The position numbers and the translations under genes were made by a program. A DNA stretch of 64,000 bases from Mycolicibacterium sp. BiH015 (lineage in GTDB: Bacteria; Actinomycetota; Actinomycetes; Mycobacteriales; Mycobacteriaceae), in the NCBI RefSeq assembly GCF_027706845.1, contig NZ_JAQGCZ010000001.1, forward strand, positions 682,001 through 746,000, in the 5' to 3' direction. Below are positions 8,822-19,108 of the stretch, one piece after another. Numbering within the stretch: position 1 is the stretch's first letter; every line of letters starts with the position of its first letter. The notes below the pieces were generated by a model. The model ran no database searches, was not told the origin of the DNA, and saw only the letters and a list, made by a program, of their open reading frames with translations.

Positions 8822-9154
8822 TCACATACCCGGCAGGCCCAGGCCGCCCATGCCGCCGGCCAGCGGTCCCAGCTTGTCGTGGGCGAGGATGGTGACCTGC
8901 TTGGCGGCGTCGGCGATCGCGCCGACGATGAGGTCCTGCAGCGTCTCGACGTCCGACGGATCGACCACCTTAGGGTCGATCGCAACGCCGACGACCTCGC
9001 CGCTGCCCTTCATCGTGACCTGCACGAGGCCGCCTCCGGCCTGGCCGTGCAGTTCGGCGTTGGCCAGGGCTTCCTGGGCTTCCATCAGCTGCTGCTGCAC
9101 CTGCTGCGCCTGGGCGAGCAAGGCAGACATGTCGGGCTGGCCACCAGGTTCCAT
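8822..9154 (-). CDS. YbaB/EbfC nucleoid-associated protein (Rv3716c type)
   Basis: A 110-residue DNA-binding protein of the YbaB/EbfC family, which is nearly always encoded directly upstream of recR. The helical first part ([21 protein letters not shown]) and strand [16 protein letters not shown] are the family signature, and the Gly/Met-rich tail ends [11 protein letters not shown] at 9154 is chosen. It forms dimers on DNA in other bacteria. Together with recR it forms a two-gene operon here. Confidence 0.92.
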   Translation of the reverse strand: MEPGGQPDMSALLAQAQQVQQQLMEAQEALANAELHGQAGGGLVQVTMKGSGEVVGVAIDPKVVDPSDVETLQDLIVGAIADAAKQVTILAHDKLGPLAGGMGGLGLPGM

Positions 9155-9252
9155 GACTGATCCTCTACGTATTGATTGCAGTGCGGTATCGACTTGGTTG
9201 CGCTCGCCCCTCAAGCGGCACTTCGGGCTTTCAGCCTAGTCGGCGCTCGGGC

Positions 9253-9258
9253 TACCGT
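9253..9258 (+). promoter_or_regulatory. Leaderless -10 element before ami1
   Basis: TACCGT lies exactly 6 nt before the GTG at 9265, the spacing expected when transcription begins on the start codon itself. This supports GTG 9265 as the start. Confidence 0.5.
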
Positions 9259-9264
9259 GGCGCC

Positions 9265-10005
9265 GTGCCCATGCCAGCCAGCCTGCGTGTCGGGGCCGCT
9301 GCGGTGGCCGCACTGCTCGTCGCGGCGACCCCTGCCTTCCCCGCGCAGGCCGCCCCGGCCAACATCGCGGGCAAGATCGTGTTCCTCGATCCGGGCCATC
9401 AGGGCTCCATGGAAGGGCTGAGCCGTCAGGTCCCGACCGGCCGCGGCGGCACCAAGGACTGCCAGGCCAGCGGCACCTCCACCGAGGACGGCCTCGCCGA
9501 ACACACCTTCGCCTGGGACACCACCCTGCGCATCCGTCAGGCGCTGACGGCCCTGGGGGTGCGCACCGCGATGTCGCGGGGCGACGACACCGGGCCCGGA
9601 CCGTGCGTCGACGAGCGTGCCGCCATGGCCAACTCGATCAGGCCCAACGCCGTTGTCTCGATCCACGCCGACGGCGGCCCACCCACCGGGCGGGGCTTCC
9701 ACGTGCTGTACTCGTCGCCGCCGCTCAACGCCGCTCAGGCCGGGCCATCGGTGCAGTTCGCCCGAATCATGCGCGATCAGCTGGCGGGGTCGGGTATCCC
9801 GCCCGCGACCTACATCGGCACCTCCGGGCTCAATCCGCGCCAGGACATCGCCGGTCTCAACCTCGCGCAGTACCCCTCGATCCTCGTCGAGCTGGGCAAC
9901 ATGAAAAGCCCTGTGGACTCGGCGCTGATGAAGACCCCCGAGGGTAGGCAGAAGTACGCCGATGCCGTCGTGCGCGGCATCGTCGCATTCCTGCAGCAGG
10001 GTTAG
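9265..10005 (+). CDS. ami1: Secreted N-acetylmuramoyl-L-alanine amidase (Rv3717/Ami1)
   Basis: A 246-residue zinc amidase (Amidase_3) that cuts between MurNAc and the L-Ala of the stem peptide, acting outside the membrane during septum and wall remodelling. A signal peptide (about 1-29, ending PAQA) precedes the domain. Zinc ligands are His45 in LDPGHQG, Glu79 in LAEHTF and His in SIHADGG; the catalytic Glu is in LVELGNM. Conserved Cys in KDCQASGTST and PGPCVDER would form the disulfide known in Rv3717. GTG 9265 and ATG 9271 are both possible starts. The stop overlaps the convergent SRPBCC gene. Confidence 0.92.
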   Translation: MPMPASLRVGAAAVAALLVAATPAFPAQAAPANIAGKIVFLDPGHQGSMEGLSRQVPTGRGGTKDCQASGTSTEDGLAEHTFAWDTTLRIRQALTALGVRTAMSRGDDTGPGPCVDERAAMANSIRPNAVVSIHADGGPPTGRGFHVLYSSPPLNAAQAGPSVQFARIMRDQLAGSGIPPATYIGTSGLNPRQDIAGLNLAQYPSILVELGNMKSPVDSALMKTPEGRQKYADAVVRGIVAFLQQG

Positions 10006-10460
10006 GTGTTCTCGACGCCGAGAGTGCCCTCGACCTCGCGCTTGAGGTTGCCGAGCACCTCGGCCTGAATCTTGCGCAGCCCGATCGGTGCGAACGTCTT
10101 CTCGAAGAAGCCTCCGATGCCACCCGCACCCTGCCAGGACGTCTTCACCGTCACCGACGAGCCCGGGCCTGCCGGTGCGACGGTCCAGTTGGTCACCATG
10201 GACGAGTTGGCGTCCTTCTCGATGACGGTGTGTCCCGCGACGTCGACACCGGCTTTGACATTGCGGGAGCGCGACTTGGTGGCCTGCAGCTTCCACTCCG
10301 CGACGGTGCCGGCGCCCTGCCCGCCCTCGAGCACGCGGTAGCCGCTGTAGTGCTCGGAGAGGATCTTCGGGCGCATGGCCTCGTAGTCGGCGACGGCTGC
10401 CAGCACCGTCGCCGGATCGGCGTCGATCAGAACCGTGCTGGACGCGCTGACCTGTCCCAT
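10002..10460 (-). CDS. SRPBCC (START-like) family protein (Rv3718c type)
   Basis: A 152-residue single-domain helix-grip protein. The N-terminal strand QVSASSTVLIDADPATVLAA, the turn YEAMRPKIL and the C-terminal long helix are typical of polyketide-cyclase/START-like small-ligand binders. The ligand is unknown; no catalytic motif is visible. ATG at 10460 is chosen since the upstream extension is not conserved-looking. It is divergent from the FAD oxidase gene and equivalent in place to Rv3718c. Confidence 0.82.
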   Translation of the reverse strand: MGQVSASSTVLIDADPATVLAAVADYEAMRPKILSEHYSGYRVLEGGQGAGTVAEWKLQATKSRSRNVKAGVDVAGHTVIEKDANSSMVTNWTVAPAGPGSSVTVKTSWQGAGGIGGFFEKTFAPIGLRKIQAEVLGNLKREVEGTLGVENT

Positions 10461-10541
10461 CAGTGCAAACTCCTTGTTCGTGTGGGGGCTCAAAAAGCTG
10501 TGAGCAGTGACGCTGCGGTCGCATCGCCTGCTACCGGGGAC

Positions 10542-10547
10542 TAGCGT
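10542..10547 (+). promoter_or_regulatory. Leaderless -10 element before the FAD oxidase gene
   Basis: TAGCGT is followed by 6 nt and then GTG 10554, fitting a leaderless message for the oxidase/methyltransferase operon. Confidence 0.5.
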
Positions 10548-10553
10548 ATATGC

Positions 10554-11942
10554 GTGTCTGTTGCCTCGACTGACGCACGGGCCGCTCACGCCGACGGTGT
10601 GCAGCGGTTGTTGGCCAGCTATCGGGCGATCCCCGCCGATGCCGCCGTACGCCTGGCCAAACCCACGTCCAACCTGTTCCGCGCCCGCGCGAAAGCCACG
10701 GCCAAAGGTCTCGACACCTCGGGGCTGACCGGCGTCATAGCCGTCGACCCGGCATCGCGCACCGCCGACGTCGCGGGCATGTGCACGTACGAGGATCTCG
10801 TCGCCGCCACCCTGCCGTACGGGCTTTCACCGCTCGTGGTGCCTCAGCTCAAGACCATCACCCTCGGCGGCGCCGTCACCGGCCTCGGAATCGAATCGGC
10901 GTCGTTCCGCAACGGACTGCCCCACGAGTCCGTGCTGGAGATGGACATCCTCACCGGCACCGGCGATATCGTGCGGGCGTCGGCCGACGAGAATCCTGAA
11001 CTTTTCCGCGCGTTTCCGAATTCTTATGGCACGCTTGGCTATTCAGTCCGGCTGCAGATCGAGTTGGAAGCGGTCAAACCGTTCGTGTCGCTGCGCCACC
11101 TCCGCTTCCATTCGGTGCCCGAACTGATCGACGCCATGGACAGGGTCATCGAGACGGGCGGACTCCACGGCGACCGCGTCGACTACCTCGACGGGGTGGT
11201 GTTCAGTGCCGACGAGAGCTACCTGTGCGTCGGGATCCAGACCGGCACGCCGGGCCCTGTCAGCGACTACACCGGCAAGGACATCTACTACCGCTCCATC
11301 CAGCACACCGGCAACGACTCCGCCGAGATTCACGACCGGCTGACCATCCATGACTATCTCTGGCGTTGGGACACCGACTGGTTCTGGTGCTCAAGGGCAT
11401 TCGGAGCGCAGAACCCCCGGATCCGGCGGTGGTGGCCGAGGCGGTACCGGCGAAGCAGCTTCTACTGGAAGCTCATCGGCTACGACCAGAGGTTCGACAT
11501 CGCCGACCGCATCGAGAAACGCAACGGTCGTCCCCCGCGCGAGCGGGTCGTGCAGGACGTCGAGGTCCCGATCGAGCGAACGGTCGACTTCCTGCACTGG
11601 TTCCTCGATACGGTGCCCATCGAGCCGATCTGGCTGTGCCCGCTGCGCCTGCGCGACGACCGCAGCTGGTCGCTGTACCCGCTCAGGCCGAACCACACCT
11701 ATGTGAACGTCGGCTTCTGGTCCTCGGTCCCGGTCGGCCCCGAGGACGGGCACACCAACAAGATGATCGAGCGGAAAGTCAGCGAGCTCGACGGGCACAA
11801 ATCCCTGTACTCGGATGCCTATTACTCCGAAGAGGAGTTTGATGCTCTCTACGGCGGGGAGATCTACCGGACCGTGAAGAAGACCTACGACCCAGATTCG
11901 CGTTTCCTCGACCTCTATGCGAAGGCGGTGCAACGGCAGTGA
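10554..11942 (+). CDS. FAD-binding oxidoreductase (Rv3719; TmsA/BfaA-like)
   Basis: A 462-residue flavoprotein with an N-terminal FAD_binding_4 (PCMH) domain: VDPASRTADVAGMCTYEDLV, then the loop LKTITLGGAVTGLGIES. The C-terminal part resembles the DIMINUTO/DHCR24-like oxidoreductases. It overlaps the next gene by GTGA. In actinomycetes this oxidase plus an adjoining methyltransferase (tmsA/tmsB, bfaA/bfaB) makes 10-methyl (tuberculostearic) fatty acids, the flavoenzyme reducing the methylene intermediate. That role is inferred from the pairing, not from residues unique to it. Confidence 0.82.
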   Translation: MSVASTDARAAHADGVQRLLASYRAIPADAAVRLAKPTSNLFRARAKATAKGLDTSGLTGVIAVDPASRTADVAGMCTYEDLVAATLPYGLSPLVVPQLKTITLGGAVTGLGIESASFRNGLPHESVLEMDILTGTGDIVRASADENPELFRAFPNSYGTLGYSVRLQIELEAVKPFVSLRHLRFHSVPELIDAMDRVIETGGLHGDRVDYLDGVVFSADESYLCVGIQTGTPGPVSDYTGKDIYYRSIQHTGNDSAEIHDRLTIHDYLWRWDTDWFWCSRAFGAQNPRIRRWWPRRYRRSSFYWKLIGYDQRFDIADRIEKRNGRPPRERVVQDVEVPIERTVDFLHWFLDTVPIEPIWLCPLRLRDDRSWSLYPLRPNHTYVNVGFWSSVPVGPEDGHTNKMIERKVSELDGHKSLYSDAYYSEEEFDALYGGEIYRTVKKTYDPDSRFLDLYAKAVQRQ

Positions 11943-13261
11943 CCACTTTTCGGGAGCGCGCGGACGGCCCTTCGTACGATCCGGACCGCAGGCTGACGTT
12001 GGCCGAGGTTCTGGAGATCTTCGCCAGCGGTCGTTTACCGCTGAAGTTCACGGCCTACGACGGGAGCAGTACCGGACCCGATGATGCGGCACTGGGGTTG
12101 GAACTGCTCACCCCACGCGGAACAACCTATCTGGCAACGGCTCCCGGCGATCTCGGTTTGGCGCGGGCCTACGTATCCGGCGATCTGGAGATGTTCGGTG
12201 TACACCCGGGCGATCCCTACGCACTGCTCACCGCGCTGGTCGAGAAGCTGAATTTCAAGCGGCCACCGGCCCGTGTACTGGCCAACATCGTGCGTTCGAT
12301 CGGCATCGAGCACCTCGTGCCGATCGCACCGCCGCCACAGGAGGCCCTACCGAGATGGCGGCGCATCGCAGAAGGCCTGCGACACAGCAAGACTCGCGAC
12401 GCCGACGCCATCCACCACCACTACGACGTGTCGAACACCTTCTACGAGTGGGTGCTCGGGCCGTCGATGACCTACACGTGCGCCTGTTATCCGCACCCCG
12501 ACGCCACCCTGGAGGAAGCACAGGAGAACAAGTACCGGTTGGTGTTCGAGAAGTTGCGGCTGGCTCCCGGCGATCGATTGCTCGACATCGGGTGCGGATG
12601 GGGTGGAATGGTCCGCTACGCCGCCCGGCACGGCGTCAAGGCCATCGGGGCGACGCTGTCGAAGGAACAGGCCGAGTGGGCGCAGGCCGCCATCGAGCGG
12701 GAGGGTCTCGGCGATCTCGCCGAAGTTCGCCACAGCGACTATCGGGACGTGCGTGAATCACAGTTCGACGCAGTGTCTTCCATCGGCCTGACCGAGCACA
12801 TCGGGGTGGCGAACTATCCCTCGTACTTCCGGTTCATCAAATCCAAGCTCCGCAGCGGCGGACTGGTGCTCAACCACTGCATCACCCGTCACGACAACAA
12901 GACCGGGCCCGCAGCGGGTGGATTCATCGACCGGTACGTCTTCCCCGACGGTGAACTCACCGGTTCGGGACGAATCATCACCGAGATGCAGGATGTCGGG
13001 CTGGAAGTCGTGCACGAGGAGAACCTGCGCCACCACTATGCGATGACGCTGCGCGACTGGTGCCGAAACCTCGTCGAGCACTGGGACGAAGCCGTCGCCG
13101 AAGTCGGGCTGGCCACCGCGAAAGTGTGGGGTCTCTACATGGCGGGCTCGCGAGTCGGCTTCGAGCAGAACTCCATTCAGCTGCACCAGGTGCTCGCGGT
13201 CAAGCTCGACGAGCGTGGCGGAGACGGTGGACTTCCGCTGCGGCCGTGGTGGAACGCCTGA
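11939..13261 (+). CDS. Cyclopropane/10-methyl fatty acid methyltransferase (Rv3720; TmsB/BfaB-like)
   Basis: A 440-residue SAM-dependent methyltransferase of the CFA-synthase family acting on phospholipid-bound unsaturated acyl chains. Motif I is LLDIGCGWGGMVRYAA; the upstream YDVSNTFYEWVLGPSMTYTC and the later SIGLTEHIGVANYPSYF are family hallmarks. The N-terminal 120 residues form the extra domain seen in long actinobacterial members. Translation is coupled to the FAD oxidase by a GTGA overlap. The likely product is a methylene- or methyl-branched fatty acid; cyclopropanation is the alternative. Confidence 0.88.
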   Translation: MTTFRERADGPSYDPDRRLTLAEVLEIFASGRLPLKFTAYDGSSTGPDDAALGLELLTPRGTTYLATAPGDLGLARAYVSGDLEMFGVHPGDPYALLTALVEKLNFKRPPARVLANIVRSIGIEHLVPIAPPPQEALPRWRRIAEGLRHSKTRDADAIHHHYDVSNTFYEWVLGPSMTYTCACYPHPDATLEEAQENKYRLVFEKLRLAPGDRLLDIGCGWGGMVRYAARHGVKAIGATLSKEQAEWAQAAIEREGLGDLAEVRHSDYRDVRESQFDAVSSIGLTEHIGVANYPSYFRFIKSKLRSGGLVLNHCITRHDNKTGPAAGGFIDRYVFPDGELTGSGRIITEMQDVGLEVVHEENLRHHYAMTLRDWCRNLVEHWDEAVAEVGLATAKVWGLYMAGSRVGFEQNSIQLHQVLAVKLDERGGDGGLPLRPWWNA

Positions 13262-13265
13262 CGTT

Positions 13266-15029
13266 CTAACGCAGGGGGTTCCAGCGCAGAAAGACGTTGC
13301 CCTGTCCGCGCAGTGCCGGCGCGAGCTCGGGGTGGTGGCGGGTCAGCACCGACGTCATGTCGTTGTCCTCGACCCAGGCCATTCCCTCGGGAGTGTAGAT
13401 CCGCGGCGTGAAGTCGACGCTGTAGAACCGGTCGCTCTTCAGCCTTCGCGTCGCCATCAGCACGAAAATGCGAAATGCCGTCTCGCCGAACGCAAACCCG
13501 CGGGGAAGGCGCTCCCCGTACATGCCGACCACGGTGTCCACCGCGTCGATGTCGCCGTAGATGTGGCGCAGCTTCTCGGCAGTCTCCAGGCTTCCTCGGC
13601 TGATCTCGTCGAAGCTGCGCGCCCGCGGCAGCCGCAGACTCTCCCGGAAGTCGTTGTAGCGCGGCACTCCGCGCTCCCGTGACCGCAGCACATCGACCGC
13701 ATTGAGGTCGATGGTCAGCGCGTCCAACCGGTCGAATCGCTCCATGAAACGCGGGCTGTTGTGCAGCGCGAGCGCTCCGGCCTCACCGATACCAAAGGTG
13801 TACATCGCGGTGCCCTGGCCGATCTTTTCCAGCGCACCCCGCGAATGCGTGCTGCGGAGGTCGTCGAACGCGCACGACAGGGACGGGGAACCGTCGAGCG
13901 TGACGAACCCGAAGTCGTCCGGCAGCAGTGGATGCATGCGGTACACGGTCACGAACTCCTCGGTGACCGAATAGGGCGCCGCGTGATGGTCGGTTGCCGA
14001 TCCCGGGATGCCGCTGATGAAGTCACTGGAACTGAGCCGGCCGGCAAGTCTTTTCACCCGTTCGCCGGCGGCGCCGAACCAGTTCCCGCGCATGCCCTGC
14101 TCGAGTGCCGGATGTCCGAGCAACGCCGGGGTCCATTCCAGGGTGTGGATCTTGGTGATGAGCGCGGTGGTGACGAGGCGGGCCTTGTCGAAAAGCTGAT
14201 CGTCGGACCAACGGGGATACGCCGAGGCGAGCTTGTCGCAGATGGCGTTGTGCTCGTTCATGAACAGCGTGGTGAGCAGTTCCAGACCGAGCCACCACCC
14301 CTCGTTGGTCAGGAAAGGATCCTTCGGTGCGGGATCGGTGGCGATGAACCCGCCGTCGTCGATGGCCAGCTTGCCGCCCTCGCCGCTGCGCACCGCCTCC
14401 TGCGCCGCGACGGTGCTGCCGTAGATCTGCGAGCCGTCCCACCAGTGACTGTCGACGTTGAGGTAGGTCTTGGAGGCGGTGTCGCCCGACGCGGTCGGGT
14501 CGTCGGGCGTCGCCGGGACGCGGACCGGGTCGGTCGGCCATTCGTAGCCTGCGGGCCGGGGTACCTCGATCATCCGGTCGGTGGTGGTGCCGTGACTGAA
14601 CCAGTCATGCACCTCGAACTGCAGCCACGCCGCGGCGAGCACGTTCACCTGTCCCGCACCCTTGAAGGTCTCACGCCGGAGGAGTTCGGTGCTGATCGTC
14701 AGCGGGTTCGGATCGAACAGTCGCGGCGGTTGCTCGGCAGGAGCCGACGCGGGCGCCAGGTTGCGCCCGAAACGTGTGCCCGCCATGCCCATCGACGGTG
14801 CCGACAGGTCGTTGTAAGAGCCGTCGACGGTGCGCACCGTCAGGTACTCGTGGGGCTCGCGCGCAGGCGCTTCCGGAGGCGACCCGTCGTAGGTGTCGAA
14901 GAGGTTGTCTTCGCGGAGCCGATTGCGGATCCCGACCAGCGACAGCAGGCCGAGCGTCGGCGGCAGGTTGTCCCAGCCCCACCGGCGATCGAGAAACTCG
15001 GCGAGCTTAATGAACACGCGGTTCGACAT
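13266..15029 (-). CDS. Haem peroxidase family protein, alpha-dioxygenase-like
   Basis: A 587-residue member of the peroxidase-cyclooxygenase superfamily. The distal haem His141 lies in FEVHDWFSHG. The run LNVDSHWWDGSQIYGS is typical of the bacterial/plant fatty acid alpha-dioxygenase branch. YRMHPLLPD places a Tyr (363) three residues before the proximal His (366), the catalytic Tyr-x-x-His geometry of alpha-dioxygenases and cyclooxygenases. It may therefore oxygenate fatty acids at the alpha carbon. ATG 15029 is preferred over GTG 15050. Its start overlaps the end of the small membrane-protein gene, suggesting coupling. No signal peptide is seen. Confidence 0.82.
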   Translation of the reverse strand: MSNRVFIKLAEFLDRRWGWDNLPPTLGLLSLVGIRNRLREDNLFDTYDGSPPEAPAREPHEYLTVRTVDGSYNDLSAPSMGMAGTRFGRNLAPASAPAEQPPRLFDPNPLTISTELLRRETFKGAGQVNVLAAAWLQFEVHDWFSHGTTTDRMIEVPRPAGYEWPTDPVRVPATPDDPTASGDTASKTYLNVDSHWWDGSQIYGSTVAAQEAVRSGEGGKLAIDDGGFIATDPAPKDPFLTNEGWWLGLELLTTLFMNEHNAICDKLASAYPRWSDDQLFDKARLVTTALITKIHTLEWTPALLGHPALEQGMRGNWFGAAGERVKRLAGRLSSSDFISGIPGSATDHHAAPYSVTEEFVTVYRMHPLLPDDFGFVTLDGSPSLSCAFDDLRSTHSRGALEKIGQGTAMYTFGIGEAGALALHNSPRFMERFDRLDALTIDLNAVDVLRSRERGVPRYNDFRESLRLPRARSFDEISRGSLETAEKLRHIYGDIDAVDTVVGMYGERLPRGFAFGETAFRIFVLMATRRLKSDRFYSVDFTPRIYTPEGMAWVEDNDMTSVLTRHHPELAPALRGQGNVFLRWNPLR

Positions 15030-15399
15030 GTCGCCCTCCCCTCCAGGCAATGACGGCCAGACCGGTGTTGACCGCGGAGATGCCGACAGCGGTGAGCCCC
15101 TGCTTGCGGGGCAGGTCGTTGCGGACGGTGGTGACGGTCGCCGACGCGGTGTCGGCGGCGTGGATCAGCACGGCCAGCTTCTCCGCCCGCCGTAGCTCGT
15201 CGCCCGTCAGCAGCAGCAGGTCCAGGCCGATGAGCACGGTGCGGATGCCGAACATGCGGAACGGGTAGGTTCCCGAGCGATCCGTCGCGGTGTCGACGCC
15301 GAGCCGGCCGAGAAGTTTCTCCGGGATCAGCAGGCCTGCGGCCCCGTTGAGGATCCGAATCGTCGCGAGCACCTTGCGTGCAATGTCGGGGAGCACCAT
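15007..15399 (-). CDS. Small three-helix membrane protein of unknown function
   Basis: A 130-residue protein with hydrophobic segments near residues 10-27, 48-66 and 100-117. I do not recognise a named family. Its end overlaps the start of the haem alpha-dioxygenase-like gene by 23 bp, so the two are probably cotranscribed, and it may anchor or assist that enzyme. ATG 15399 is the start. Confidence 0.65.
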   Translation of the reverse strand: MVLPDIARKVLATIRILNGAAGLLIPEKLLGRLGVDTATDRSGTYPFRMFGIRTVLIGLDLLLLTGDELRRAEKLAVLIHAADTASATVTTVRNDLPRKQGLTAVGISAVNTGLAVIAWRGGRHVEPRVH

Positions 15400-15459
15400 G
15401 GATTGATCATGGCGTCTCGGCGCCCTGCGTGCCTGCGTAGTCGGGTACCTGTTTGCCGG

Positions 15460-17391
15460 CTAACCGTCGATGCGGCGTGCCCCGAGTTCGTTCTGCAGCA
15501 ACTCCAGTGCCACCTCTTCGGGATCCCGCCGAGGCGCGGCGGGATCGGCATTGCTCGCTTCGGCCAGCATGTCCTCTTCGTCGTCCTCGGGCGGTGGCGG
15601 CGGGGTCTCCGGCGGGGGGATGCGCTCGACGCGGGGCCGCTGCGGCGCGGCGCGTTGCGGCGGAGCAGCGGGCGGCGCGGCAGCCGTGGGTGCCGCAGGC
15701 GCTTCGCCCCCGGTGTCGCACCGGATCTTCCAGTCCACGCCCAGTGCATCTTTGAGTGCTTCCCGGATGACGTCGGCGTTGCGTTGCTCGACGAGCCGCT
15801 TGGCCAGCGGCGCAGATTCGTGACTCAGCACAAGGGTGTCGCCCTCGACGGCACGCACGATGGCCCCGGCGAGCATCACCTCGGTGGTGCGGCTTCGCTC
15901 ACGGACCTTCTCACGCACCGTCGTCCACATGGTGCGCACCGCGGCCGCATTCGGTTGCCCCGCGGCGACGGCGGCGGCAGGAGTCACCGGCGGGGCCTCC
16001 ACAGCCGGTGCCGACGGTTGACGGAGCGGCGGCGGTTCCGGGAGCGGTTCAGGGGTAACGGCTTTCGGTGCGGGTTCGGGTGCGGGCTCCGGCTCCGGCT
16101 TCGCCTGCGGTGCCGGAGCGGGCTTGGGTGCGGACTCCGGTGCGGCGGTTTGGGCCGGGGCTTCGCTCTTGCGCACGAACTGCTTTCGGGGGGCGGCGGC
16201 CGCGCCCGCAGCGATCTCGTCGCTGGCCGGGATCGACAGGTCGAGCCGGGTTTCGATGCGTTCGACGCGCTGCAGCAGTGCGGCCTCGGTGTCACTGGCC
16301 GAGGGCAGCAGCAGCCGTGCGCACACCACTTCGAGGAGAAGCCGCGGCGCCGTCGCTCCGCGCATCTCACCGAGTCCGGCGTGCACCACCTCGGCGTAGC
16401 GCGTCAGCGTGGCGGTCCCGAGCCGCGCCGCCTGGTCGCGCATGCGCTCCAGGACGTCCTCGGGTCCGTCGACCACACCTCGCGCCACCGCGTCGGGGAC
16501 GGCCTGCAGCACGATGAGATCCCGGAATCGCTCCAGCAGATCGGTCGCGAACCGGCGCGGGTCATGCCCGGCGTCGATGACGCCTTCCACCGCACCGAAC
16601 AGCGCCGCCGAGTCGCCCGCGGCCAACGCGTCGATGGCGTCGTCGATCAACGCGACGTCGGTGGCACCCAGCAGGGACAGGGCGCGCTGATAGGCGACGT
16701 GGTTCCCGTTGGCGCCGGCGAGCAGTTGGTCCAACACGCTGAGCGTGTCACGGGGCGAGCCGCCACCGGCACGGATGACGAGCGGATACACCGCGTCGTC
16801 GACGTCGACGCTCTCCGAGGTGACGATCTTCTCGATCAGCGTCCGCATGGTCCGCGGCGCCAGCAACCGGAACGGATAGTGATGGGTGCGCGACCGGATA
16901 GTCGGCAGCACCTTCTCCGGTTCGGTCGTGGCGAACACGAAGATCAGGTGCTCCGGCGGCTCCTCGACGATCTTGAGGAGTGCGTTGAAGCCTGCGGTGG
17001 TGACCATGTGCGCTTCGTCGACGATGAAGATGCGGTAGCGCGACTGCGCAGGCGCGTAGAACGCGCGGTCACGCAACTCTCGGGTGTCGTCCACACCGCC
17101 GTGGCTCGCGGCGTCGAGTTCGACGACGTCGACGTTGCCCGGGCCGTTGGGGGCCAGTGCGACGCACGAGTCGCAGACCCCGCACGGCGTGGCCGTCGGT
17201 CCCTCGGCGCAGTTCAGCGACCGGGCGAGGATGCGCGCCGACGACGTCTTGCCGCACCCGCGGGGGCCGGAGAACAGGTAGGCGTGATTGATGCGACCGG
17301 AATTCAGCGCCGTCGACAGCGGCTCGGTGACGTGTTCCTGGCCGATGACCTCTGCGAAAGTCGCCGGTCGGTACTTGCGGTAGAGAGCCAC
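15460..17391 (-). CDS. dnaX: DNA polymerase III subunit gamma/tau
   Basis: A 643-residue clamp-loader ATPase. Walker A is GPRGCGKTSSA (about 42-52); the zinc cysteines are Cys61, 70, 73 and 76 (CGVCDSC); Walker B is FIVDEAHMV and sensor 1 FATTEPEKV. A Pro/Ala-rich linker (about 420-520) separates the loader core from the C-terminal tau region. No slippery heptamer followed by a hairpin was seen, so one product is expected. GTG 17391 follows TAGCCT by 6 nt (leaderless). Confidence 0.96.
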   Translation of the reverse strand: MALYRKYRPATFAEVIGQEHVTEPLSTALNSGRINHAYLFSGPRGCGKTSSARILARSLNCAEGPTATPCGVCDSCVALAPNGPGNVDVVELDAASHGGVDDTRELRDRAFYAPAQSRYRIFIVDEAHMVTTAGFNALLKIVEEPPEHLIFVFATTEPEKVLPTIRSRTHHYPFRLLAPRTMRTLIEKIVTSESVDVDDAVYPLVIRAGGGSPRDTLSVLDQLLAGANGNHVAYQRALSLLGATDVALIDDAIDALAAGDSAALFGAVEGVIDAGHDPRRFATDLLERFRDLIVLQAVPDAVARGVVDGPEDVLERMRDQAARLGTATLTRYAEVVHAGLGEMRGATAPRLLLEVVCARLLLPSASDTEAALLQRVERIETRLDLSIPASDEIAAGAAAAPRKQFVRKSEAPAQTAAPESAPKPAPAPQAKPEPEPAPEPAPKAVTPEPLPEPPPLRQPSAPAVEAPPVTPAAAVAAGQPNAAAVRTMWTTVREKVRERSRTTEVMLAGAIVRAVEGDTLVLSHESAPLAKRLVEQRNADVIREALKDALGVDWKIRCDTGGEAPAAPTAAAPPAAPPQRAAPQRPRVERIPPPETPPPPPEDDEEDMLAEASNADPAAPRRDPEEVALELLQNELGARRIDG

Positions 17392-17397
17392 GGGAGA

Positions 17398-17403
17398 AGG
17401 CTA
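17398..17403 (-). promoter_or_regulatory. Leaderless -10 element before dnaX
   Basis: On the minus strand TAGCCT is followed by TCTCCC and then the dnaX GTG, giving the 6-nt leaderless spacing. Confidence 0.45.
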
Positions 17404-17428
17404 CCTAGTCGGTCCGACGGCGGACGCG

Positions 17429-18858
<1,430 letters not shown>

Positions 18859-18952
18859 GGCGAGTGTAATACCCCGACGCTGCTCCCCCGCCAGCGAGGA
18901 GCTCAACGGCAGATTTGGGGTACCACCAGGGCGGTCGGTTACCATGACCGGC

Positions 18953-19038
18953 GGAGGATTCGCCTAGTGGCCTATGGCGCTCGCCTGGAACGCGGGTTGG
19001 GTTAACAGCCCTCAGGGGTTCAAATCCCCTATCCTCCG
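18953..19038 (+). tRNA. tRNA-Ser (anticodon GGA)
   Basis: A class II tRNA of 86 nt. The acceptor stem GGAGGAT pairs with ATCCTCC, and discriminator G is at 19038. The anticodon stem CTCGC/GCGGG encloses loop CTGGAAC with anticodon GGA at 18987-18989, reading UCC and UCU. A long variable arm (GGG/CCC stem) and the T arm AGGGGTTCAAATCCCCT are present. CCA is not encoded. An open reading frame running through it is spurious. Confidence 0.96.
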
Positions 19039-19108
19039 CACTCGCCCGGGGTGCGACCGGCTGACGACTCGCACGATCGCACCCCGGGCAACACGATCGA
19101 GGAGGGTT

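Noticed and set aside
15460..17391. Programmed frameshift in dnaX giving a separate gamma subunit
   Set aside because: No A/T-rich slippery heptamer with a following hairpin was found in this GC-rich gene.
18974..19108. N-terminal extension of the LucA-like protein
   Set aside because: It would translate the tRNA-Ser gene; ATG 19109 has a GGAGGG ribosome site.
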